Shown piece after piece: positions 58,601 to 64,000 of a stretch of DNA of 64,000 bases. The notes under the pieces are model-generated. The model was given only the letters and a program-made list of their open reading frames with translations. It did not search any database and was not told where the DNA came from. Source of the DNA: Hetaerina americana (taxonomy: Eukaryota > Arthropoda > Insecta > Odonata > Calopterygidae); contig JAKTNV010000004.1 of NCBI GenBank assembly GCA_022747635.1, positions 18,972,969-19,036,968 on the forward strand, written 5' to 3'. The first letter of the stretch is position 1, and the number at the start of each line of letters is the position of its first letter. Made by a program: the position numbers and the translations under genes.

Positions 58601-61090
58601 GAAACAACACCTAGGATGTGCACACTAGTCAGAAATTTTGTTCGAGCAACAATCTCAGCTTCATTTATTAAAGAACACAATAGCAGGTTGCAGGGAGCAA
58701 TCCACTTTGTTCTGGCAGCCGCATACAGCATGTGTCGCACCTTTATTGTGTACCACTTGTATCATAGGTCCTTCTCTGCCATCCAATGCATTGTTCGCTC
58801 GCTAACATTCAACTCTGACCCCAGTTTCTTCAGCGATCGCCCTGGGTCCTCTGAAATGAGTGCCTAAGCCCTCTCCATGACTGCCTCAGTTTATGACACG
58901 CATTTCCTCGAATGAAGTTTCTTCGCCATGTTAGTGAAACCCTCCCCAGACTTCTCCAATACATCATACTTTGCCACAATATAATAAACAGGGTACCCGA
59001 AGAATCGAACTATTTCACTGGGTGAACGCCCAGAGCGAACACTTTCCATAATAGCAGCTCTTCGATTGCCCTCCACACTTGTACATAATATCTCGGCCAT
59101 TTTGAGGTAATGACTGTTAACTAGATGCCTTTAGATTTCAAGAATGCCAATTGTGACCTTCAGTGGAATTACAATATGGCAGGAAATTCAAATTGAAATT
59201 TGTCCAGAGATGACCGCCGCACCCTGCCGGTGCATTAACCATATCATCAGCGACATTATAGCTACATTACTGTCAGTTATTAGTCACAAATATTATGGAA
59301 AATTAATAAAATAACTACATTCTTCTTAAACTGTGTAGGTATGCTTTATTGATCATAATTTTTTGTTATTATTTGTTCATGCTGAATCTTCATGCTGGCT
59401 TTCGGTAATGGTTGCTGAAATAGTCAACTTGCTAATTGACCTTAAATTATGTTATTTCAATATGATGTTCATGCTGGGAAGTGACATAAGTCAAGCATAT
59501 ATGCATGACTTTTCTGTTCAGTTTTCAAGAAGGGCAAAAAATTCCCTATTCGCTCCAATATTTCTAGCCAGCCATTTAGTAATTATTTCTCTTCTTATTT
59601 TTTTCATAGTGATTGTGTAAGCACATTCTAGCCCTAATCTACTGTTATTCCTTTTTTACAAAATTGCCCCAGTGAAATGTATGCATGGCCTTCCATTTGA
59701 AGCTATTACTGCGTGTATCCTATACTATGTGTACAATTTTTTTGTATGATGCAGTCTCTGGACAAATAAAAATAATAATTATTATTATTATTATTATCAA
59801 TGGGTCTTTCCCATGAGCTACATATTTTCAAGAGGAGGCAGCAAAGTTTCAGCAAGGGTCAGGGAGGGAGAGAGTGATATTTGAGTCAGCAAACATCTCG
59901 CATGACCCCCTCTTTCTCTAGCTTCCAAGAAGAAGGGCTAGAAGGAGAATGATTTTAGCAGGTCATCAGTCATTTACTCTGTAACTTCAGTCATCATTCT
60001 GCCGCCTTCACTGAAACTATTTCTGATGTTAAATTAGTTCCCTCATCTCTATCTCATGGATGAAGTTGTTTGTTTGTGCAGCAGAATTTAAAGACCTTTT
60101 CACAGAATTTTCAAATGTACTCACCATTTATTTTTTCATTCCATCCAAATTGTTCAAAGTTATCAGTTCAGTAGAGCATGGCCAGAGAGGGTCAATGTTC
60201 AAAGGAAAAGTCTAAATCATAGGTCATGCTCAGTAACTTGGCCATGCACAGTTAGTGTCAGTTGGGTTTCTCACTGACAGTGTGCATAGTGTTATGTTCC
60301 AAACTTGTTTTTCTACTGCTGCTTAAATTCTTTCATATATCCCCTGCACCAAACACAGCCTCTTCTTGGGTAGTTTTGAGATCATGCTTCTCTAGGTCTT
60401 CAATCTGTATATCCTACTTTGCTGTGCTTTAGTGCAGCACTGCGATTACATTACTTGTGGTCATAATCATCCGCACCCCCCCTTCCAATATTGTGGTCAG
60501 ATTTTACTAACTAAATGGAATTACTGAAACATCAAGTCTTGGGATATGCTTAAAGACATGTGGTCAGAATCTCTTGAACCTAGGTAACTGTAAATTCTAG
60601 TACAAGTATTCATGTAAAAATTTGTTGAATGAATAAACTGTTGTGCAAGCATCTCTAACATAATTCAGGGATTTCATGTTTCAAGTGCTCAATCATTGTA
60701 AAATGCCCACTACTAATTTTGACTCAGAATTAGTTCTCTTTATATTTTTCATTTTTTTTATTGTTCCACTATGTAATGGGTGTGATTTCAGGTAATCTCT
60801 TCATCTCTACCGGTATTTATGCTTCAGAGTATTTGCATCATGCCGCCTAGGGACTGCATTATTTATGTATTTAGGAATGAAGCGTGGTTACAATATTGCA
60901 GCATGATTCTGAATTTCAACTGCAATGACAATAACAACAACCTCTTGTTTCAGTGTCCAACCTTGAAGATCCAGATAGTATTATGGTATATTATGTATTG
61001 TTTCGTGGCGTGGATAGATTTTATAGCGAATACAATGCTTACCCAGGAGAGCTGGATGACCAGGTGGAACCAGACATTGTCAAATTGAAA
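40626..61090 (+). CDS. NAE1: NEDD8-activating enzyme E1 regulatory subunit (APP-BP1), 3' end missing
   Basis: NAE1 pairs with UBA3 to activate NEDD8 for cullin neddylation. Exons: 40626-40693, 40946-41110, 41245-41427, 41532-41878, 45608-45759, 54589-54722, 57680-57882 and 60954-61090. All have GT/AG borders and matching phases, giving 463 codons with no stop. The start AAGCATGG has good context and encodes [20 protein letters not shown]. The ThiF-like fold begins [11 protein letters not shown], followed by the degenerate nucleotide-binding loop [20 protein letters not shown] and [13 protein letters not shown]. Later landmarks are [52 protein letters not shown] and YVALQQVY. About 70 C-terminal residues of the family's roughly 530 are absent. 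No matching exon was found up to 64000, so the gene continues past the window. Introns 4 to 7 (3-9 kb) are packed with transposons. Confidence 0.95.
42040..42640 (+). mobile_element. degraded LINE, reverse-transcriptase palm
   Basis: In NAE1 intron 4. [20 protein letters not shown] and [14 protein letters not shown] (about 42118-42220) match the QGSxLGPLLF-xxINDLP and YADD motifs, with YADD altered to YAGD. Downstream sequence to 42640 reads like worn thumb and C-terminal parts. Sense to NAE1. Confidence 0.6.
42725..43429 (-). mobile_element. Penelope-like element, 3' part with GIY-YIG domain (PLE-1)
   Basis: PLEs encode a reverse transcriptase with a C-terminal GIY-YIG endonuclease. The minus-strand frame below 43429 reads [17 protein letters not shown] and [19 protein letters not shown], with GVY and YIG intact. 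A stop follows, then [20 protein letters not shown] and the tail [18 protein letters not shown] pseudo-LTR-like end (42725-42905) with a TATA-like box and a hammerhead-like motif comes next. The reverse transcriptase is missing; the element is cut at 43430 by the arm of PLE-2. Confidence 0.8.
42826..42873 (-). ncRNA. hammerhead-like motif of PLE-1
   Basis: Minus strand: CTGATGA (42866-42860), one extra T, stem II GACGC/GCGTT (loop TTGA), GAAAC, a TA loop and the triplet GTT. Stem I is GTAC/GTAC (4 bp). TATATAA begins at 42900, 34 nt upstream of the core. This is one of the best-formed copies here. Confidence 0.65.
43478..43525 (-). ncRNA. hammerhead-like motif, left arm of PLE-2
   Basis: Inverted copy of 44632-44680. 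CTGATGA lies at 43517-43511, with GAAAC and GTC further on, and the TATA-like box begins at 43553, 36 nt upstream. Confidence 0.65.
44604..44613 (+). promoter_or_regulatory. TATA-like box of PLE-2, right arm
   Basis: TATATATAAG lies 36 nt before the hammerhead core. A start site about 30 nt downstream would fall at the first base of the ribozyme. The same spacing is seen in the left arm and in PLE-1. Confidence 0.5.
44632..44680 (+). ncRNA. hammerhead-like motif, right arm of PLE-2, sense in NAE1 intron 4
   Basis: Stem I 5' strand GAGCTCAC is followed by CTGATGA (44640-44646), one extra T, stem II GAAG/CTTC with loop TTTTA, GAAAC (44661-44665), loop CCGG, cleavage triplet GTC (44670-44672) and the 3' strand GTGTG. 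Stem I gives CAC/GTG, then an internal loop. PLEs are known to carry hammerhead motifs in their pseudo-LTRs. The inserted T departs from the standard consensus, so activity needs testing. Confidence 0.7.
44740..45250 (-). mobile_element. Penelope-like reverse-transcriptase fragment (PLE-3)
   Basis: Minus strand about 45060-44880 reads [20 protein letters not shown] and [20 protein letters not shown], the thumb region after the RT core in PLEs. A 30-bp inverted repeat (44840-44869 and about 45097-45127) shows a second, rearranged piece of the same sequence. Confidence 0.65.
46251..46510. mobile_element. piggyBac-type MITE, TTAA target
   Basis: TTAA lies outside both ends (46247-46250 and 46511-46514). 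The ends are CCCTTTCTCTGC and the complement of GCAGTGGTAGGG. The element is 260 bp and non-coding. TTAA duplication and CCC...GGG termini are the piggyBac signature. It contains a short direct repeat of CACATTCACAGCAG/TACATTCACAGCAG near its right end. Located in NAE1 intron 5. Confidence 0.65.
47532..47660 (-). mobile_element. tRNA-derived SINE, family C, minus copy
   Basis: The reverse complement has A box GGTGGGGTAACGTGCTCG and B box GGGTTCAATTCCC, then CTAGGTTGGTTATTCTCCAT and CTAGGGCTCGGG. Its tail matches the plus copy at 48305. Confidence 0.7.
48305..48525 (+). mobile_element. tRNA-derived SINE, family C, plus copy
   Basis: A box GGTGGCGGGGTTACATCCTCG-like, B box GGTGTGATTCCCG, then CTCCACCTAGGGCTTGGCTG. 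Two TGTAATGGTCAAA repeats follow, then an A-rich AAATAAATAAA tail at about 48490-48500. Confidence 0.7.
48676..48957 (+). mobile_element. tRNA-derived SINE, family A, clean copy with target duplication
   Basis: TATATGCTTT occurs on both sides (48666-48675 and 48958-48967) as a perfect 10-bp target site duplication. The head has A box GGTAGTCCAGTGGGTAG and B box GGGTTCGATTCC. The body ends CCGACCTTCGGGTTGATTAC with a T-rich tail. Other copies: 23938, 32012, 52820 (minus) and 56700. This is the reference copy for the family. Confidence 0.9.
49081..51800 (-). mobile_element. CR1/L2-like LINE, 5'-truncated
   Basis: One long minus-strand ORF (see the CDS) is followed by about 150 bp of 3' UTR and a (TAA)n tail, seen on plus as repeated ATT at 49083-49103. 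The microsatellite 3' end and the domain order fit the CR1/L2 group. The 5' end stops inside the endonuclease domain near 51800. It is antisense inside NAE1 intron 5. Confidence 0.85.
49237..51765 (-). CDS. LINE endonuclease-reverse transcriptase, N-terminally truncated
   Basis: The ORF has 842 codons from the first Met, with the open frame reaching about 51825 and no stop inside. Residues 1-100 are the second half of an AP-type endonuclease (GDLNLPG at about 23-29, SDHSAV at about 93-98). Residues 100-330 are a basic linker. The reverse transcriptase core spans about 365-620, with [49 protein letters not shown], the catalytic FADD at 546-549 and [13 protein letters not shown]. The C-terminal part keeps [14 protein letters not shown] and [14 protein letters not shown]. 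The RT looks intact, but without the first half of the endonuclease it cannot nick its own target. Its intactness suggests a recent insertion. Confidence 0.92.
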   Translation of the reverse strand: MYAVEVLADIYSANPEDHTLIAGDLNLPGIQWSADEVTVGGGKSQEIVSCLINEEGFVQMVEKPTSGGKILDVILVRPKKWVGEVDVLPGISDHSAVRIYLNWERAQYKGLVNKKIVWQYKRGDREGFQTFLREKYSQWVSGGQNVEEIWKTFKGIMEEGLNKFVPKKILKENTNPEFYNRKIRSLKKKLRVIHKKRNESSEWLIIYKKLVCELNREKKIAKDSFLQKIIGIDNGNKFYKYLRRRKDNRENITALKKEDGTLIVDDKEKANTFNNWYASVFKVMVNKKDPVDSSLSQQGGEKILNTKSIKTTSAEIYKKIMKMRANKSKGPDGISIDFLKLGGSVVSNYINHLFNVTLNNNALPNAWKEAYVTPIFKGGDKALVDNYRPVSLTSVVCKLLEKIMADYLWDLWESENWLYSCQYGFRKGHSCETQLLGFCQEMFDSMDAGIEVDAIIVDLSKAFDKVDHDRLMLKMGQLPLHTDGRVISWVRNFMEGRTQRVKLGEVYSEKARVTSGVPQGSVLGPLLFLIYINDLPININSQIRLFADDCITYRKVENDRDCDKLQRDINKMADWVTKNGMDINVNKCKSITFSNKVNGNNREYKFSENVIPGSDTVKYLGVYLTKDLGWGLNVEYIYKKAFKTLHWVMRNLKGSVRATKEKAYQTLVRPILEYASLVWDPHEEGHIKKLEKVQRKAARYVLGKHRRMESVSDMLKMLGWEPLESRRKVSRLCGMFRILKGEKAWADLRKEAGNPNFIGRNDHKFTIKCRAQRTNKKKFSFLNRTIVEWNTLPAKIFEPFPNRVYTFKNRCKVYMSKFDLCVVYGIICYSLIFFTYLFFLAD
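52330..54170 (+). mobile_element. degraded LINE, linker to C-terminus, interrupted by a SINE
   Basis: In NAE1 intron 5. A lysine-rich linker (52330-52810) is interrupted by a family A SINE at 52820-52985. The RT then runs from about 53060: [50 protein letters not shown] and [14 protein letters not shown] frame-broken GRGVRQG block and a C-terminal WRRM-like block to 54170 follow. Frameshifts throughout. The same family as 62570-64000. Confidence 0.8.
52820..52985 (-). mobile_element. tRNA-derived SINE, family A, minus copy nested in a LINE
   Basis: The plus strand shows TAATCAACCTGAGGGTCGGT and then GTAGGTGATGG, the complement of the family A 3' end. CAAGCCCAATGGAATGTGAA and a G run at 52928-52940 follow. 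The tRNA head is lost. It splits the LINE at 52330-54170. Confidence 0.7.
54960..55929 (+). mobile_element. degraded LINE pieces with repeated C-terminal block
   Basis: In NAE1 intron 6. RT palm to thumb remnants near 55020-55200 (LHKEA, then [16 protein letters not shown].. in shifted frames) are followed by C-terminal blocks. The block containing AGAAAT/AAATACAAAGGAGGTAGG and GATGCAGAGCATTTTGATT (about 55610-55660) recurs at about 55820-55870, so this part is duplicated in tandem. Confidence 0.6.
55942..56253 (-). mobile_element. tRNA-derived SINE, family B, complete copy with target duplication
   Basis: ATGTTGGATGGA flanks both sides (55930-55941 and 56254-56265) as a 12-bp target duplication. 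Read on minus it starts GGGGATCGAGATGTTGCGG. The A-box region GGTGGCTAACGTACTGG and B box GGGTTCAAATCCC follow, and it ends with a (CTA)n tail (GTAGTAGTAGTAG on plus). It inserted into the degraded LINE next to it. Confidence 0.88.
56700..56975 (+). mobile_element. tRNA-derived SINE, family A, young copy
   Basis: Nearly identical to 48676-48957, with a short deletion in the head between the A and B boxes (after GGGGGTAGGACTACC). B box GGTTCGATTCCC is intact. It lies in NAE1 intron 6. Confidence 0.85.
58032..59230 (-). mobile_element. degraded Tc1/mariner-like transposon
   Basis: In NAE1 intron 7. The ends CAGGGTACGG (58036) and the complement of CCGCACCCTG form a short terminal repeat. Minus-strand frames give [20 protein letters not shown] and [16 protein letters not shown] (helix-turn-helix, about 59100-58990). 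Then come [32 protein letters not shown] and [19 protein letters not shown], with the second catalytic Asp. Stops and shifts break it. The words differ from the mariners above and suggest a separate Tc1/mariner lineage. Confidence 0.75.
59620..59800 (+). mobile_element. LINE 3' end with ATT tail
   Basis: TATGATGCAGTCTCTGGACA, then AATAAAAATAATAATT and (ATT)n at 59772-59797, looks like the 3' end of a CR1/L2-type LINE: a polyadenylation-like signal followed by a microsatellite tail. No coding part is recognised upstream. Confidence 0.45.
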
Positions 61091-61934
61091 GTAAGTGAAC
61101 AATCACACCAGCTCTGTCTGAAATTTAGGATTAATAATTAAAATAATAAACGTTCAATATGTTTTGTAGGAAGATATTTTTTCATGAAACATATTTGTCG
61201 TTGATTTATTTCAATTTTTAAAAAATCTTTTGATGTTGAATGTTATGGTGTGAATTGAAAATGAACATACCTATGACTGTGAAATAATGGAAAATGAAAT
61301 AGCCGAGGCCGTAAACTTGATTGGCATCAGGTTTGTTTATGGGGAGGAGGTAAAAACAAAGTTACAAGTAAGGGGAAGATAGTAAACACACACCTAGGTC
61401 TCTTGGGTGTGTTTGGGAAACAGTGACCCATGTGTACCGCAATCACCCACAAACAATGCAAAATTAATAAAGAAGGAAAAAATAATAAAAGGAAAGTTGT
61501 GTGTTTGCTTTAATCTTTTTTGGGATGAAATTAATACTGACATAATGATGTGTTATGGCCAAATTTCTTCATCTTAAATATAATAAGCACATGAAAACTT
61601 TTCATTGCATATCTCCCTAAGCCATAGAGTAGCTTTGCAGGGATGTTATCAAAACTTCACAGCCTTGTTTCAAATTTTTTCCTTAAATGTCTTCTCAATA
61701 ACTTAACAAAAACAATTTGAGTTGCAGTAAGTAACTTTTAAGGTGTGCAAAGTGATAACTTCCATGGTATAAAATCATGGCAATTTTATTAAAATTATAA
61801 GACAACTAATTTTTCTGAAAAGAAAACCTGGATAGGAAATTCTTTATTTTATTATTTGTGGTATTTTCAATTATGGTAGTTTCAAGCGCAAATGGTCTCT
61901 GCGACATAATTCAACTTTAAATGAGTTGGTAATT
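61091..61934. other. NAE1 intron sequence, no further exon found
   Basis: I looked for the conserved C-terminal exon ([20 protein letters not shown]-like) here and to 64000 on plus and did not find it. Confidence 0.5.
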
Positions 61935-62075
61935 TTCCACAGACTTTATTTCACAGTACAATGCATTTAACCGACTTGCGGCATCATCAGGTACAAGTTA
62001 CACGCACAGCTGTTGAATATATATTAATAGAGACATAAAAAAATTCTGCGAAGTGAATCCTGAAAGTTTAAAGTA
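61935..62075 (-). mobile_element. Penelope-like end, decayed, minus strand
   Basis: TTTTCCACAGACTTTATT and GACTTGCGGCATCATCAGGT match the complement of 25069-25140. The CTGATGA core is intact on minus (61991-61985), but the GAAAC half has become TTAAATG, so the ribozyme is dead. Confidence 0.55.
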
Positions 62076-62569
62076 TATTTAAATGATTCTTTCAATAATA
62101 CCATGAGTCAACCAGAAAACTTATTGCAGTGTATGACAATCCAAATATAAAGGCATTGAGCACTGTAGCATATGCTTGTGTTTTGAAGAGGAAATATAAT
62201 CATTTATTGATAAGAGATGAACAAAACTTTCCTGCATGTAGTGAAATAATAAGATTCCATAATTGCCAACCTACATTTAAAATAAAAGGGGGAGGAGAAG
62301 ACAGACCTTAAGAGTTAGAATAAATTGTATTGATTAGATATAATTGACCCATCATAGCTTGCACAAATTACTATTCACAATTCGACCAAATTTCATAGGT
62401 ACTGCAAGAGGTCAGTATGTTCCTCCTCACTCTTGTGTTCAAACCTGACCACAGATGTCTGGTAGGCTGGTCAGTAGTCCAATGATCTACCCCTGGATTA
62501 CTGCAATCCACGTTAGAATGAGTTGTAGTGCTGATGTACTCCAGAGGAGTGAAGAGAGAAGCCTGTCAT

Positions 62570-64000
62570 AGGCACTTTTGGAAGGAAGATTGAAATTAAT
62601 TGAACATATCTTGTGGCAAATAGCTTAATAAAGACCATAATTGAAGGAAACATGAAGGTGAAGAATTATAGAGAGGGGTAAGGATGAACTATAAGAAGCA
62701 ATGAAAGGGCTGAAAAATATTGGTGCAAGAAGCTATGAGGGAATGAAAAGATTGGCACGGAAGTTTGGAGAGCTATCCTTGAATCAATTGTCAAATTGAT
62801 AACCCATGGTGTCATTGTTCAAGTATACATGCCCCTAAGCAATCATATGGAGGAAGAAGGCGATAGGATATACAATCACGTGGCACGAGGACAATGACGT
62901 GTGTTCCTGAAGGAAAACATTTGGTAGTGATGGGGGGGATGGAATGTGATGGTAGCTGAAGAAAGAGATGGCGATGAGGTGGGGGACTACAGTTATGAGG
63001 AATGATCGCAGGGATAAAGCAATTGAATCCTGCTGGAGACAGGGGTAAGCCATCACAAACCCTTGGTTGAGACCTCACAAAAAGCATAAGTATGCATGGA
63101 AAATGCTGGGTGACTCAGAAAGGTATCAGTAAGATTATATTATGATTAGGCTTTGATTTAGAAATAGCGTCATAAATTTGCACAGTTTTCCGGAATGGGA
63201 TGCAGACTCTGATCACAATAGCTCATTATGTGTAGCATTTGTTTAAAAAATAAATATCAGCAGGCTGTAGAGAAAATCATGGACGAGGGAAAAGGGCTGA
63301 GTACCATCGAGGAAAAATGGAGATATAATAAAAAGGGGTACTGAAAGCCGAAAAAGGAACTATGGGAACTCTGCATGGGAAAAGGACAAAGAAACCATGG
63401 ATTATGGATGAAATGATTAGAAAGATGGATGAGAGAAGGAAATGGAAGAATGTAAACACAGAGTAGGGCAGAAGTACAAAGAGTTAAATAGCTTAGGCTG
63501 AGGCATATTCAACGTTGAGATGAAATTAAATAAGGCCGTGAGGTTAGACAATTAGCACAGTGTGAATTTAGGAAGGTTAGAGGCACAGGCAATGCCTCTA
63601 ATATAGATTACAATGAGGACATATTTGCCTATTTTGTAGATATCAAAAAGGCACTTAAGAGAGTCAATTGGGAAAAATTGACGAGTATATTGCAGAGAAT
63701 AGGAATAGATTGGAGGGAGAGGCTAATCCGCAACCTGTACATGTCACACACTGCTCAGGTGGGAGTGGGGAATGGAGAGTCTGGATGGGCTGTGTTAGGA
63801 AGAGGTGTAAGGCAGGGTTTTCCATTGGCACCGGTGCTGTTCAACGTACATGTGGAGGAAATGATTGAAGAGGCATGGGAACCACTGGAGGTAGGAATGA
63901 AAGTTTGTGGGAAATTCATAAAATCAGTTAGGTTTGCTGATGACCAAGCTCTAGTTTGTCAGTCAGCCAAGGGGTTGCAAGCATTGCTGAGTGAATTGGA
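62570..64000 (+). mobile_element. degraded LINE, endonuclease to reverse transcriptase, runs off the window
   Basis: Plus-strand pieces in order: endonuclease words (YMPLSNHMEEEGDRIYNHV at about 62824, NVMVAEERDGDEVGDYSYEE at about 62940); a linker (KGTESRKRNYGNSAWEKDK-like, 63290-63480); then the RT. The RT gives FVDIKKALKRVNWEKL (about 63630), GVRQGFPLAPVLFNVHVEEM (about 63808), VRFADDQALVCQSAKGLQAL (63928 on). FADD is intact locally, but the whole is frame-broken. The same family as 52330-54170. Confidence 0.8.

Noticed and set aside
61091..64000. Final NAE1 exon
   Set aside because: No segment encoding the conserved C-terminal block with suitable splice sites was found.
1..64000. CRISPR array, bacterial operon or phage-like system
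   Set aside because: Spliced eukaryotic genes and transposons throughout; no regularly spaced repeats or prokaryotic gene organisation.

Overview
This window looks like nuclear DNA of an arthropod, most likely an insect. It is AT-rich, with spliced protein genes, GT/AG introns up to about 9 kb, and a heavy load of mariner, LINE, Penelope-like, tRNA-derived SINE and MITE copies. No species can be named from the sequence alone. Most of the 64 kb is transposon-derived. Three host genes are clear; I rebuilt each from splice sites and frame continuity. Layout: (1) About 1400-5470, plus strand: the 3' part of an omega-class glutathione S-transferase (GSTO). Its first exon or exons lie before the window. 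One intron holds an old mariner and two SINE pieces. (2) 13372-21911, minus strand: a complete nine-exon M14 metallocarboxypeptidase (signal peptide, propeptide, catalytic domain, 419 aa) with all zinc and catalytic residues. GSTO and this gene converge. (3) 22-40 kb: intergenic transposon territory. It holds two nearly identical inverted copies of a dead mariner, a fold-back mariner, degraded LINEs, SINEs and several hammerhead-like motifs. (4) From 40626 to the right, plus strand: NAE1 (APP-BP1), the regulatory subunit of the NEDD8-activating enzyme. Eight exons (463 codons) are seen; the last roughly 70 codons appear to lie beyond the window. Its introns carry a Penelope-like element (PLE) cluster, a 5'-truncated CR1/L2-like LINE with an 842-codon ORF on the antisense strand, a piggyBac-type MITE, a Tc1/mariner copy and many SINEs. 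The three host genes have unrelated housekeeping, detoxification or digestive roles and do not form a functional cluster. The most interesting structure is a set of hammerhead-ribozyme-like motifs on both strands (about 8.3, 24.6, 25.1, 33.9, 42.8, 43.5, 44.65 and 62 kb). Several sit in PLE pseudo-LTR-like sequence, often as inverted pairs with a TATA-like box about 35 nt upstream of the catalytic core. All well-preserved copies share one extra nucleotide between the CUGANGA core and stem II. One plus-strand copy lies in a sense intron of NAE1, inside a 503-bp inverted repeat.
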